A DNA stretch of 64,000 nucleotides from Actinomadura meyerae (GCF_900188445.1 NZ_FZOR01000019.1:1-64000), one strand, 5' to 3'. Counted from the stretch's first letter, positions 1 through 8,520 are shown. A program made the numbers and translations. The notes: generated by a model not told the origin, from the letters alone.

Positions 1-285
1 ATACCGAGTTAAACGTGAGACGGACGAGAACATCACCCACGACTCGCCGGCCACGATCCGATTGATCTGCCCAGCAGCTTAATTTAACGGCATTGTTCCA
101 TGGTGGACGCGGCATCAGGATCACCCGCAATCAAACTCATGCATCCATGATATCCGGCCGGACGCTCCCTTGCGCTCTCGGACTGGAATTCGACCATGAT
201 TCTTTCGGAAAATTCTCGATCATCGTCGGACGTTTCACAAAAGCCTCATCTCGGGCATTCGAATTGTTGTGTCGTTCCTTTTTGG

Positions 286-456
286 GGTGGGGGCGGCGCG
301 TCGGGCAGAGGGCAGGCGGAGCCTGCCCGACGAAAGCTGCACTCAGGGGCCGCAGAGGCTCCAAAGTCAAGGGTGGGACGGAGTCCCATCGCGAAGCGAC
401 GCCGAAGGCGCCCTTGACTTTGGAGGGGCGGCCCCGTACGCAGCGCCGCCCCCACC
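286..456. repeat. Cloverleaf-like nested palindromic element with GNA-loop hairpins
   Basis: A perfect 14-bp outer pair (286-299 with 443-456) encloses a GGA-loop hairpin (310-317/321-328) and a second perfect 15-bp pair (359-373 with 411-425). Inside the second pair lie three small hairpins in a row: 374-379/383-388 with loop GGA, 389-392/396-399 with loop GAA, and 400-403/407-410 with loop GAA. All four hairpin loops are GNA triplets, which are known to give unusually stable DNA mini-hairpins. The composite is too ordered to be chance, but its function is unknown. Confidence 0.8.
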
Positions 457-747
457 ACGATTCCACCAACACACCTGGGACGAACCACGTCCGCAGGCAC
501 CCGACAGACCCCTCAGGCAACCGCTGAGAACAGCATCCGGGTACCCCACCCCAAGACAGTGGCCCCCGCATCGAGAGTGGGCGGACAGGTCTGCTCACCA
601 TTCAGCGGTGGCGCCCCCGACTGCGCGGCATCAGCCGTCCGGGGATGACGTACGACTCGCGCTGTGCGGTCCGCATGGTTTGCCGCGGGTCGGAGCCAGT
701 CCGGCGAGTAGGCCGATCACGCCGGTGACGTAGCGGTGAGCAGTCGC

Positions 748-781
748 GGCACCAACGCAGAAAAGGCACCAACGCAGAAAA
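748..781. repeat. 17-bp direct duplication
   Basis: Two perfect adjacent copies of GGCACCAACGCAGAAAA (748-764 and 765-781) lie about 45 bp beyond the end of the minus-strand FG-GAP gene. They show no coding potential. Confidence 0.85.
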
Positions 782-826
782 GCCAGAGCACGCTCCTGCC
801 CCGGCGAGGACAAGGGACGGCGGGCC

Positions 827-2386
827 TCAGGGAAGGAGGACCGCGCCGAAGCCGCCGTTGGGTCGCTGGGTGAGACCCAACTGGGCGCCGCTAATGGTCG
901 TGGCGTCCCGGACACGGCCGCCGGGGAGGGTGTAGAGGCGTCCCCCGGCTCGGCTCCACCACTCGGGGATCCCGATGACGAGGTCGGGTGTGCCGTCCCC
1001 GGTCACGTCGGCGACGGACAGGCCGCCGATGTCGCGCAGGTCGCTGCCGGCGGGCTTCGGCAAGCCGTCCTTGTCCAGGATCTGGAACCGGGCGGGCCGC
1101 ACACCGCCGGGGGCGCCGGGCAGGAGGCCGACCTGGCCGTTCTCGGTGACGGCGACGTCCGCGATGCCGTCGCCGGTCAGGTCGCCCAGGGTGAGCCGGG
1201 CCATCTCGGCCGGGGTCAGGGGCGGTGCCGCGGGGCCGGGGTCGCGGGGCTCGGGGATGGGCGGAAGGGAGAAGCTGTGCGGGGCTCCCAGACCGGTGGA
1301 GGTCCCCGGTACCACCGACATCGCCTTGCCGCCGTCCCGCATGACCAGGTCGGGTCGGCCGTCGCCGGTGACGTCGCCGGCCATCGAGTCCAGCCCGATC
1401 CGGTTCCGGGCGAAAACGGTGGCCCGTTCGCTCAGGCCCCGCGGGCCGCCGAGTCGCAGTTCGCCCCAGCCGAGGGTCGGCTCGCCTTCGGTGATCCATT
1501 TGATCATCACGGCGAGGTCGGAGCGGCCGTCGGCGTTGAAGTCGGCGACCTGGAGGGAGTCGAGAGAATCCTCGGCGCCTCCATCATTCGGCGGTCTCCT
1601 GATCAGCCTGCTCCGCTCGACGGCGACGGGCCGGTCCACCACGTTGCGGAACAGATAGAGATCGCCAAATGCTCCCGGCACGGCGGCGATGTCGAGCTCG
1701 CCGTTGCCATCGAAGTCCCCGATCGCCACCTCATCGAAGAGCCGGCGCGTTCCTGATGCAATCAGTTCCACCGCGCGGCTGGTGAGCCCGTTCGCGCTGC
1801 CGTAGATAATCGTCACGGCGGCGTCTCCGGGCCCGTGGTAGCCCCCGTCCTGCCCGCCCACCACCAGGTCGTCGTAACCGTCGCGGTCGAAGTCGGCCGA
1901 GGCCAGCGATGTGCCGAACGTGTAGTTCGGCTTGCCGCAAGTCGGCAGGTCCAGGCAGTCATGGGTGATGATCTGCCGTCTGGCCGGATCCGGGCCGTGC
2001 GGGCCGCTGGGAACGATGGCGAGATAGGCGCCCGACATCTTTCCGGGAGGGGTCCTGTCGGTCGAGATCGTCACGCCGGGAGGAGCCGAGGCCGGGACGT
2101 CGGGCGGGCTCGTCAAGCGGAAAGGGACCGAGGCGGCGATGTCGCGATGACCGTCGCCGTTGAAGTCGCCGCCACGGTCGGTGGCTCCCCTGCCGGGGCG
2201 GCTCGCCTCACGCGACGCCACCGCATCGGGTGTGGGCGCTGCGGAGGCTCTACCGCTGGGCAGCGCAAAGGTGCAACCCGGCCGAGGTTCAGCGGTCCGC
2301 GTGGCGGTCACATCGGGGACGAGGTCACCGGCGGCAGCGAACAAGGCCACGACAGCGACGGCGGCCGTCGGCAGAGTGCTCCGCAT
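827..2386 (-). CDS. Secreted FG-GAP/VCBS repeat protein
   Basis: Predicted exported beta-propeller protein. After a signal-peptide-like N-terminus (MRSTLP followed by a hydrophobic AVAVVALFAAAG stretch) at least seven calcium-binding-type FG-GAP motifs follow, for example DFNGDGHRDIA, DFDRDGYDDLVVGG, DFNADGRSDLAVM, DVTGDGRPDLVM, DLTGDGIADVAVT and DVTGDGTPDLVIG. Such repeats form integrin-like propellers that bind Ca2+ and mediate surface contacts or carry enzymatic domains; no catalytic domain is visible. The chosen ATG gives the cleaner signal peptide; a GTG at 2416 would add ten residues. It stands alone. A decayed fragment of the same repeat family occurs at 26.8-27.0 kb. Confidence 0.85.
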   Translation of the reverse strand: MRSTLPTAAVAVVALFAAAGDLVPDVTATRTAEPRPGCTFALPSGRASAAPTPDAVASREASRPGRGATDRGGDFNGDGHRDIAASVPFRLTSPPDVPASAPPGVTISTDRTPPGKMSGAYLAIVPSGPHGPDPARRQIITHDCLDLPTCGKPNYTFGTSLASADFDRDGYDDLVVGGQDGGYHGPGDAAVTIIYGSANGLTSRAVELIASGTRRLFDEVAIGDFDGNGELDIAAVPGAFGDLYLFRNVVDRPVAVERSRLIRRPPNDGGAEDSLDSLQVADFNADGRSDLAVMIKWITEGEPTLGWGELRLGGPRGLSERATVFARNRIGLDSMAGDVTGDGRPDLVMRDGGKAMSVVPGTSTGLGAPHSFSLPPIPEPRDPGPAAPPLTPAEMARLTLGDLTGDGIADVAVTENGQVGLLPGAPGGVRPARFQILDKDGLPKPAGSDLRDIGGLSVADVTGDGTPDLVIGIPEWWSRAGGRLYTLPGGRVRDATTISGAQLGLTQRPNGGFGAVLLP

Positions 2387-2416
2387 CCACGGACTCGTGC
2401 TCTGAAAACACTTCAC

Positions 2417-2965
2417 CCGAGAGCCCCCAGAAGCGATGTGTCGTGCGCATGATCATCCATCATCGGTCTGGATCAAGCAATGTGGTCGAACGCTGCGACG
2501 TCCCCAGCGGCATTCCGGCGACCGCGGCGTTCGAGGGTGCCGGACATCAGATCGCGGTCGGCCTGCTGAAGGCCGAGCACTTCGAATTTTTCATCGCCCC
2601 AGGTCACCGAACAGCGGTCCGGCTATGCCATCAACAGGTAACAGAACTTTTGCGCGGCCTTCCCGCTATCTACTGCGACCGGTTGGTGCATCGCACACTG
2701 CGGCGCATCACCGTCTCGGCAGCACACGGACGCTCCTACACGCCCCGGCATGCTGACCTGCCGCATCGACACACTGCCCGCACGGGCGCATGCCTACGGC
2801 GATCGGCCGTAGTTCCATCCGGTCGGAGCGTTCCGGGAGCCGCCGCGCCCGCTATCCGCCTGTGAGCCGGCCCGCGCGGACCGACCATCGGCCGCCTCCC
2901 GCTCGGTGGCGGCGCTCGCCGTGCCGTTGCAGGATCGGGCCGCTCGCCGGAACTAGGGTCGTGGT
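2417..2965. other. Intergenic region, no supported gene
   Basis: About 550 bp between the divergent FG-GAP gene and a small membrane-protein gene. Several plus-strand frames are open but have arginine/histidine-rich compositions and no recognisable family. I see no strong hairpin, repeat or RNA gene. Confidence 0.5.
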
Positions 2966-3283
2966 GTGCGCCAGATGCCGTCGTCGGACATGGTCAGCCT
3001 GATCTCTTTTCTCGCCGTTCTGCTGATCTTCTTCAGCATCGATGTGCGTTCGAGGACCTATGCGTCCCCGAAGCCGTGGCACGCCCACATGTTCGAATGG
3101 GCTTCTCGGATCGGCGGGATCGCGACCGCTCTGGCGCTGGCCCTGGGATGGGTTGACCTGTTCATCCCGGACCAGCGCGGTGTGATCCATGTGGCGTTCG
3201 TGGCCGTCCCGGGCTCGGTGGGCGTACTGTGCGCCATCGCGTTGGGCCTGGAAATGCTCTGGCAGCGGTGGGAATCGACGTAG
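2966..3283 (+). CDS. Small membrane protein, three predicted helices
   Basis: A 105-residue protein of unknown function. Three hydrophobic stretches are visible: SLISFLAVLLIFFSI, GIATALALALGWVDLF and HVAFVAVPGSVGVLCAIALG. The GTG start at 2966 gives a short N-terminus; ATG codons at 2975 or 2990 are alternatives. It ends 22 bp before the next gene and is probably co-transcribed with it. Composition and topology support a real gene, but I do not recognise the family. Confidence 0.65.
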   Translation: MRQMPSSDMVSLISFLAVLLIFFSIDVRSRTYASPKPWHAHMFEWASRIGGIATALALALGWVDLFIPDQRGVIHVAFVAVPGSVGVLCAIALGLEMLWQRWEST

Positions 3284-3305
3284 CGACCGGTTCAGGAGCG
3301 GACAC

Positions 3306-3785
3306 GTGAGCAGCCCCACCGATGGCCCGGCCGAGCCGGACGAGCACCGCCGCTACTTCCGCTACCTACGCGCCCTGGCCGCCGTGAGCGACGACGACGA
3401 GACCACGTTGGTGACCGGAATCCTGCAGGACCCCGACCAGGCGATGGCCGAGTCCGCGGTGGCTCGCCACATCGACGACCGCGCACGCCAACTGATGACC
3501 TACGAACGTTTCCCCGGCTGGGTCCACACCATGACCGGCGTCATCGGCGAGCGGGACTTCCTCATCCGTCGCCTGACCGAATGGACGCTGCTGGCCGCTA
3601 TCGCCCAGGACAAACCATGGGCGGCCGCCCAACTGACCGCGGCGTCGGACTGGTTCCAGCGAAAGGCCGTCGAAGTCCTGACATCACCCGAAGTCCTCGG
3701 CCTCCTCGCCGGCCAAGGAAGGACACGACGGGTCCGCGCGGCAGCCAACCAACAGCTCCGTCAGCAAGGTCACCAACACGGCTGA
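3306..3785 (+). CDS. Hypothetical helical protein
   Basis: A 159-residue soluble, helix-rich protein of unknown function, with an acidic N-terminus (SSPTDGPAEPDEHRR) and a basic tail. The GTG at 3306 was chosen because the upstream continuation of the frame runs through the preceding gene and is low-complexity. It follows the small membrane gene at 22 bp, so the two may work together. Blocks such as ERDFLIRRLTEWTLLAAIAQD look like genuine protein sequence. Confidence 0.65.
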   Translation: MSSPTDGPAEPDEHRRYFRYLRALAAVSDDDETTLVTGILQDPDQAMAESAVARHIDDRARQLMTYERFPGWVHTMTGVIGERDFLIRRLTEWTLLAAIAQDKPWAAAQLTAASDWFQRKAVEVLTSPEVLGLLAGQGRTRRVRAAANQQLRQQGHQHG

Positions 3786-3828
3786 TGTGATCCACACATC
3801 CCGACCATTCCTCTCCTCCCACCCGGCC

Positions 3829-4041
3829 TCAGCCGTGCCGGACAGGACGTTCCAACGCCTCCGACTTGAGCTGGACGAGCAACGCGCTCCAACCCGCCCG
3901 GCTCAGGACGAGCCGCGGCCCGTTCGGATCCGTCGAATCACGCACGCCCACCAGGCCGCCTCTCCCGGACGGCAGACGCGCGCACTCCACGCAGTTCTGC
4001 GACTGGCTGCCGCTGTAACTGCTCTTCCGCCACCGAGACAT
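3829..4041 (-). CDS. DUF397 domain protein
   Basis: A 70-residue protein made almost entirely of a DUF397 domain: the opening WRKSSYSGSQSQNCVE, then VGVRDSTDPNGPRLVLS and WSALL are typical. In actinomycetes DUF397 proteins are encoded next to XRE/DUF5753 regulators, as here, and are thought to act as their partners, in some cases as antitoxin-like or developmental factors. It is the third gene of the XRE-DUF397-DUF397 set and starts 11 bp after the previous one ends. Confidence 0.9.
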   Translation of the reverse strand: MSRWRKSSYSGSQSQNCVECARLPSGRGGLVGVRDSTDPNGPRLVLSRAGWSALLVQLKSEALERPVRHG

Positions 4042-4052
4042 CTATCGCCTCC

Positions 4053-4289
4053 TCAGCCGCCTCGGACAGGACGTTCCGACTCTTCCAACTTGAGCCGGAC
4101 GAGCAACGCGCTCCAAGCCTGGTGCGTCATCGCGAGGTGAGGCCCGTGCGGGTTCGTCGAATCCCGAACGGCGACGACGTTTGCACCGACGGGGAGCAAG
4201 CCCAGCTCCACGCATTGACTTCCGCCCTGGCTTCCGCTGTGGCTGCTCTTACGCCAGACAACCTGTTCAAGCTTCTTCGGGGGGAGCAT
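4053..4289 (-). CDS. DUF397 domain protein
   Basis: A second DUF397 paralog of 78 residues, with VVWRKSSHSGSQGGSQCVE and VVAVRDSTNPHGPHLAM. The ATG at 4289 was chosen because it leaves a short leader before the domain and overlaps the end of the upstream XRE gene by 23 bp, which suggests translational coupling. Tandem DUF397 genes after a single XRE regulator are common in large actinomycete genomes. Confidence 0.88.
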   Translation of the reverse strand: MLPPKKLEQVVWRKSSHSGSQGGSQCVELGLLPVGANVVAVRDSTNPHGPHLAMTHQAWSALLVRLKLEESERPVRGG

Positions 4290-5157
4290 GAATCTCCTCT
4301 GCAGCTCGCTCGATGAGCCGATGGGATTCGGACGGAGAGAGCGCGAGGGCCTGCAGGCCTTGGAAGGCCAGTGCGTACGGCTCAACCTCGTCCTCGTCTT
4401 CTACGCAGATGCTACGCGTGAGGCTATCGATCACCACAGCGGTGAAGTCACCCGTCTCAACGTCCAACATGGTGAATCCACCGTCGAGGCCTGGGTTCTT
4501 GACGGCGCACAGCGGGAGAACCTGCAGGTTGACGTTCGGTTTCGCCAGGCATTCCAGCACATGGAGCAACTGGGCACGCAGGATCGCACGCCCTCCGAGC
4601 GTCTGTCGGATGGCTGCCTCCCCAATAACGACGTCCAGTTGAACGGGATCGCTCCGTGTCAGCGCGTCCTTCCGTGCCATCCTGAACGCAAGCGACTCAT
4701 CGACGTTCGTCCCCGGACGGCGGGGGACGGACTCCATCGCGGCACGGGCATAGTCCGGCGTTTGAAGCAGCCCGGGAATGAGATGGGGCTCGTAAGACCG
4801 GATCGCACGCGAATCCTGCTCAAGCCGCACGAAGTCTTTGACGATCGGCTCAAGGTCCATCGTCGCGTGGCGCTTCATCCAATCGCGCGAACGGCCTGCC
4901 TTCGCGAGGCCGACGAGCGCGGATCTCCGATCGTCGTCCTGCTCGATGCCGTACGCCATCAGGATGTAGTCGACCTCGTGTGCGCGGGCGACCACCTGGG
5001 CGTTCTCCATCCGGCTGAGAGCACTCTTGGACATCATCACGAGCGCGGCGGCCTCGTCGAGGGTGAGGCCGCGGTCTTCGCGGATCTTGCGTAGCTGGAC
5101 GCCGAGTCGCCTGCGGCGAACGGTCGGGGGTCGTGTCGCCATAGCACTGATTGTCAT
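4267..5157 (-). CDS. XRE-family regulator with DUF5753 domain
   Basis: DNA-binding regulator of about 296 residues. The N-terminal helix-turn-helix reads LGVQLRKIREDRGLTLDEAA and SKSALSRMENA; the remainder matches DUF5753, with the hallmark YEPHLIPGLLQTPDYARA and a C-terminal region of LDVVIGEAAIRQ type. The ATG at 5157 is preceded by a weak GGCGAG; an ATG at 5142 is also possible. Upstream in-frame sequence to 5316 is unlikely to be coding because the divergent anti-sigma gene occupies that promoter side. It probably autoregulates this set of three genes. Confidence 0.9.
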   Translation of the reverse strand: MTISAMATRPPTVRRRRLGVQLRKIREDRGLTLDEAAALVMMSKSALSRMENAQVVARAHEVDYILMAYGIEQDDDRRSALVGLAKAGRSRDWMKRHATMDLEPIVKDFVRLEQDSRAIRSYEPHLIPGLLQTPDYARAAMESVPRRPGTNVDESLAFRMARKDALTRSDPVQLDVVIGEAAIRQTLGGRAILRAQLLHVLECLAKPNVNLQVLPLCAVKNPGLDGGFTMLDVETGDFTAVVIDSLTRSICVEDEDEVEPYALAFQGLQALALSPSESHRLIERAAEEIHAPPEEA

Positions 5158-5315
5158 CGGCTCGCCACAGACTGTCACGCGCTTTCCAAGAAGAGGGAAA
5201 TCCCGCTTTGCGTGTCTCCCGCACGACCGCCCTCCCTCTCTCGATGAAGACGGTTGTGGGCCCCCACCTGGGCATTCATAGTTGCGGGCGTCGATTACCG
5301 GAGGGGAGTGAGGCA

Positions 5316-5756
5316 ATGACGCCTTGCGAGGCTGAGCCTGGAGACATGCGGTTCCTCGGGACGATCACGATGCCCGGCGAGCCGAGGTCCGCGCGGGTCG
5401 CGCGGGACTTCGTGAGCGGGGTCGCGACCCATGTGGACGGCGAGGCGCTGGCCGACGTCGCCCTCTGCGTGGACGAGCTGGTCGCCAACGCGTGCGAGCA
5501 CACCGCGTCCGGCGCGGGCGGGCACGTCACCGTCGTGGTGAGCGCCCGTGAGGACCTGCTGCGCGTCACCGTCCTCGACCAAGGAGGTGGTCAGAAGCAA
5601 CCGCGCGTCCGCAGCGACCCCTATGCGGAGGACGGCCGTGGGCTGTTCCTCGTCGAGGCGCTGTCCAAAAGCTGGGGGTCGCATCCGTCGTTGAACGGCA
5701 CGGCCGTGTGGGCGGAGTTCCGCGCGGTGCCGGCCGAGGACGTCAGCGGTGGGTGA
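5316..5756 (+). CDS. Anti-sigma factor-type serine kinase (HATPase)
   Basis: A 146-residue GHKL ATPase of the RsbW/SpoIIAB type. The N box DELVANACEH, the G1 box DQGGG and the G2 region DGRGLFLVEALS are all present. Such proteins phosphorylate anti-anti-sigma factors or bind sigma factors, and many orphan copies exist in actinomycetes. The ATG at 5316 has a GAGGGGAG Shine-Dalgarno about 7 bp upstream. It is divergent from the XRE regulator, an arrangement often seen for XRE/DUF397 loci. Its 3' end overlaps the convergent HxlR gene by 14 bp. Confidence 0.88.
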   Translation: MTPCEAEPGDMRFLGTITMPGEPRSARVARDFVSGVATHVDGEALADVALCVDELVANACEHTASGAGGHVTVVVSAREDLLRVTVLDQGGGQKQPRVRSDPYAEDGRGLFLVEALSKSWGSHPSLNGTAVWAEFRAVPAEDVSGG

Positions 5757-6084
5757 TGTGCCCGATGACGTTCTCCCGGCCCCAAGCGCCGAGCGGGGCC
5801 AGGGCCTCGTTGAGCGAGACGCCGAGCGCTGTCAGCGAGTACTCAACGCGGGGCGGCACCTCGTCGTACGCCTCGCGGTGGACGATGCCGTCCTGCTCCA
5901 GCTCGCGCAACTGCGCGGCGAGCACCTTCTCGGTCACGCCCGGCAGCTCCCTGCGCAGCTCCCCGAAGCGGTGGGGCCGCTCGTTCAGCGCCCAGAGGAT
6001 CAGCACCTTCCACTTGCCGCCGATCACGTCCATCGCCGCGTCGATCCCGCAGATGTACGACCCCGGTCGCTGTGCCGTCCGCAT
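5743..6084 (-). CDS. HxlR-family transcriptional regulator
   Basis: A 113-residue winged helix-turn-helix protein of the HxlR family: GGKWKVLILWALNERPHRFGELRREL, wing VPPRVEYSLTALG and a near-N-terminal cysteine (SYICGIDAAMDV) that in several members senses electrophiles or oxidants. The start at 6084 removes a long, unconserved N-terminal extension of the open frame. It is divergent from the imine-reductase-like gene that begins 97 bp away, so that gene is its most likely target. Confidence 0.92.
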   Translation of the reverse strand: MRTAQRPGSYICGIDAAMDVIGGKWKVLILWALNERPHRFGELRRELPGVTEKVLAAQLRELEQDGIVHREAYDEVPPRVEYSLTALGVSLNEALAPLGAWGRENVIGHITHR

Positions 6085-6181
6085 CGTCCCGCCCCCTGAC
6101 CTCGTCACTGAGGTCAGGGTAACCACGCACCTGAAAGTGCGTACTTGATCATGTGTGCGGCCGGGGCCGAGCCTGGACGGC

Positions 6182-7051
6182 ATGGGACATGACTTCACGC
6201 AGATCAGCGTGCTGGGCCTCGGCGCGATGGGCGGCGCGATCGCCCGCGCCTGGCTGGCCGCCGGATACGAGACGACCGTGTGGAACCGCACGTCGAGCCG
6301 CGCCGAGCCGCTCGTCGCCGAGGGCGCGAGGGCGGCGGCGACGGCCGCCGAGGCCGTCGCCGCAAGCGGCCTCGTGGTCGTCTGCCTGCTCGATGACGCG
6401 TCCGTCGGCGAGGCCCTCGCGGACGCCGACCTGGCGGGCAAGGACCTGGTCAACATCACCACCGGCACCCCGGGCGAGGCCTGCGACCGCGCCGCATGGG
6501 CGACCGGACGGGGAGCCCGGTACCTGGACGGCGGGATCATGGCCGTGCCGCCGATGATCGGCGTCCCCGGCTCGGGCGCCTACGTCTTCTACAGCGGGTC
6601 CGAGGAGTTGTTCACCGAGCGCCGCGCAGCACTCGGCGTCCCGGCGGCCGCCAGGTACGTCGGCGACGACGCCGGTTCGGCCGCGCTGCACGATGTGGCG
6701 CTGCTCAGCGCGATGACCGGTATGTTCGCCGGGATGGCGCACGCGTTCGCCCTGATGCGCGACGCGGCCTCGCCGGGCGAGTTCGCCCCGCTGCTCATCG
6801 AATGGCTGACCGCCATGGTCGCGTCGGCGGACGGCATGGCTGCGCATCTGGAGAGCGGCGACTACACCTCGGGCGTGACGTCCAACCTGGCGATGATGGT
6901 GCAGGGCAACAGGACCTTGCTGCGCACGGCCGAGGAGCAGGGTGTCAGCCCCGAACTCCTCACCCCGTTCATGTCGCTGATGGAGCGCCGCCTCGCCGAC
7001 GGGCACCCCGACGAGGGCACCACCGGCGTGGTCGACCTGCTCACCAAGTAG
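6182..7051 (+). CDS. NAD(P)-dependent oxidoreductase, imine reductase-like
   Basis: A 289-residue member of the 6-phosphogluconate/3-hydroxyisobutyrate dehydrogenase superfamily, closest in pattern to imine reductases: Rossmann motif GLGAMGGAIARAWLAAGYE, then VWNRTSSRAEPL (the NRT signature that favours NADPH), VVVCLLDD, and an all-helical dimerisation domain with LHDVALLSAMTGM, whose Asp fits the IRED catalytic position. The likely role is reduction of a cyclic imine or beta-hydroxy acid. Start ATG 6182 was chosen from the Rossmann spacing. The TAG stop is the first element of an 18-bp tandem repeat. Confidence 0.88.
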   Translation: MGHDFTQISVLGLGAMGGAIARAWLAAGYETTVWNRTSSRAEPLVAEGARAAATAAEAVAASGLVVVCLLDDASVGEALADADLAGKDLVNITTGTPGEACDRAAWATGRGARYLDGGIMAVPPMIGVPGSGAYVFYSGSEELFTERRAALGVPAAARYVGDDAGSAALHDVALLSAMTGMFAGMAHAFALMRDAASPGEFAPLLIEWLTAMVASADGMAAHLESGDYTSGVTSNLAMMVQGNRTLLRTAEEQGVSPELLTPFMSLMERRLADGHPDEGTTGVVDLLTK

Positions 7052-7084
7052 AGACCGTTCGTCCGGTAGGGACCGTTCGTCAGG
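7049..7084. repeat. 18-bp tandem repeat beginning at a stop codon
   Basis: Two 18-bp units (7049-7066 and 7067-7084), plus a decayed third, begin exactly with the TAG stop of the imine-reductase-like gene. The shared core is GACCGTTCGTC. It is one of several stop-codon-anchored arrays in this window. Confidence 0.75.
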
Positions 7085-7093
7085 CAGAGATCG

Positions 7094-7672
7094 TCAGCCC
7101 TTCTGCCTGCCGACCGCCTTCTTGATGGCGTCCCGCGTCCGGTCCACGATGGACGCGAACGGTCCGGCGAGCATGTTGGCGGGAGCCGTTTCGAACCCGA
7201 CGTGCGGATGGGTGGGGGCCACGGCCTCGGCCGCCTTGACCGCGGTGGCCATCCGGCGCCGTTCCTGGTCACTGGCCAGCTCGCGGATGCGCGGGAACTC
7301 CTCTTCCTCCTCCCGCCGGGCATGGGCCATGACCGCGAGACGGAGATCGCTGAGCCCCTGCTGGAACCCGACGTTTCCGGGACCGAGGTATTCGAGGTCC
7401 GAAAGAAGCTGCTTGGCCTGGTTCTCCTCGCTCAGGCGGGCATCGACCACCTCCTGGCCCCCGTCGAGGTGCCGGCGGGCATAGGGGTGGACGATCTCCT
7501 CCTCCGCGGTCTCGTGCACGGCCAGCAGCCGGCGCAGCCGATCGAACGCGGCGGTCCGCTCGTCACCGGTGGCGGCCTCGACCTGGTCGAACAGGAGCCG
7601 GATCTCGGTGTGCTGCCGGAGCAGGAGATCGACGACGTCCTCATCGGGCTTGTCCCCCGGCCGCTCACTCAC
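7094..7672 (-). CDS. Hemerythrin HHE-domain protein
   Basis: A 192-residue protein with an HHE cation-binding four-helix domain: LLLRQHTEIRLLFDQV, LAVHETAEEEIVHPYAR, and a third iron-ligand helix AHARREEEEEFPRI. The conserved His/Glu set fits a non-heme diiron site that binds O2 or NO. The GTG at 7672 was chosen because a GGGGGG-rich ribosome binding site precedes it and the domain starts soon after. The tail carries VAPTHPHVGFE, also found in the next HHE protein, so the two are paralogs. Confidence 0.88.
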   Translation of the reverse strand: MSERPGDKPDEDVVDLLLRQHTEIRLLFDQVEAATGDERTAAFDRLRRLLAVHETAEEEIVHPYARRHLDGGQEVVDARLSEENQAKQLLSDLEYLGPGNVGFQQGLSDLRLAVMAHARREEEEEFPRIRELASDQERRRMATAVKAAEAVAPTHPHVGFETAPANMLAGPFASIVDRTRDAIKKAVGRQKG

Positions 7673-7840
7673 TTGGACCCCCCGGAGCGTCGGTTGTGGT
7701 GGCACATGAGTTCCCCCCGCTGCGGTCCTCCCCCCGCTACGGAACCGAAACATCCCGGCGCACCTCGGGGGCGAAGGCCAGCGGGAGCGCCGGAAGGTGC
7801 TCGCTTAACCCGTCCGGCCTCGGGTACGGGCCGCTTCGTC

Positions 7841-7890
7841 CACTGTCGGGCACTGTCCGGCACTGTTCAGCACTGTTCAGCACTGTCCGG
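7841..7890. repeat. Five 10-bp direct repeats upstream of a hemerythrin gene
   Basis: Five head-to-tail decamers, all starting CACTGT (CACTGTCGGG, CACTGTCCGG, CACTGTTCAG, CACTGTTCAG, CACTGTCCGG), end 46 bp before the ATG of the plus-strand HHE gene. The 10-bp period is close to one DNA turn, so the repeats present the same face of the helix. They could form a regulator binding array or a phased bend. They lie between the divergent HHE paralogs. Confidence 0.85.
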
Positions 7891-7936
7891 CACCAAGGAA
7901 GGGGCCCGGCGGACCAGGGCCCGAGCGAGGGAGCTC

Positions 7937-8509
7937 ATGCAGACCACGCCCGCCAACACCGGGAAGACCGAGGACGTCATCGACCTCCTGCGCGCCCAGC
8001 ACGGCCGCATCCGCGACCTGTTCGACCAGGTCATGCACTCCTCGGGCGACGAGCGCAAGCACGCCTTCCACGACCTGATGAAGCTGCTCGCGATCCACGA
8101 GACCGCCGAGGAGGAGATCATCCACCCCGTGGCGCGGCGCCTGCCCGGCGGGGACGGGATCGTCGACGACCGGCTCGCCGAGGAGCGCGCGGCGAAGGAA
8201 CTGCTGTCCGAGCTGGACGGCATGGACACCGACGACCCGCGCTTCCTCAAGACGGTCGACAGGCTCCGAATGGACGTCCTCACCCACGCCCGCGCCGAGG
8301 AGCGCTACGAGTTCGACCGGCTCAAGGACCAGTTCAGCCCCACCCAGCTCAAGGGCTTCGCCGCCGCCGTCCGCGCCGCCGAGGCCATCGCCCCGACCCG
8401 CCCGCACCCCGGCGTCGAGAGCGCGAAGAAGAACATGGTGATGGGCCCGATGGCCTCGGTGATCGACCATGTCCGCGACATGATCCGCGACGCCCGCGGC
8501 AAGTCCTGA
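7937..8509 (+). CDS. Hemerythrin HHE-domain protein
   Basis: A 190-residue paralog of the divergent HHE protein. Iron-ligand helices are LLRAQHGRIRDLFDQV, LAIHETAEEEIIHPVARR and THARAEERYEFDRL, followed by the shared IAPTRPHPGVE tail and an amphipathic C-terminus ending VRDMIRDARGKS. The probable function is O2/NO/redox sensing or iron handling in the cytoplasm. The ATG at 7937 follows GAGGGAG. It leads a compact group with the next two genes, 11 bp and then a 4-bp overlap. Confidence 0.9.
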   Translation: MQTTPANTGKTEDVIDLLRAQHGRIRDLFDQVMHSSGDERKHAFHDLMKLLAIHETAEEEIIHPVARRLPGGDGIVDDRLAEERAAKELLSELDGMDTDDPRFLKTVDRLRMDVLTHARAEERYEFDRLKDQFSPTQLKGFAAAVRAAEAIAPTRPHPGVESAKKNMVMGPMASVIDHVRDMIRDARGKS

Positions 8510-8520
8510 TCGGAGGCACC

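Larger units (their letters stand above)
1..826. other. Intergenic region without a supported gene
   Basis: Open frames exist on both strands here, but they overlap one another and are arginine/proline/glycine-rich with no recognisable domain, as expected from GC-rich noncoding DNA. The region holds a large nested inverted-repeat element (286-456) and a 17-bp direct duplication (748-781). Bases 1-290 are less GC-rich than the rest and show no motif I can name. A gene cut off by the left edge cannot be excluded. Confidence 0.6.

Noticed and set aside
93..733. Open frames on both strands at the left edge
   Set aside because: They overlap one another, have low-complexity Arg/Pro/Gly composition and run through the palindromic element.
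2417..2865. Plus-strand frames upstream of the small membrane gene
   Set aside because: No family, ribosome binding site or protein-like composition; they partly shadow the FG-GAP gene.
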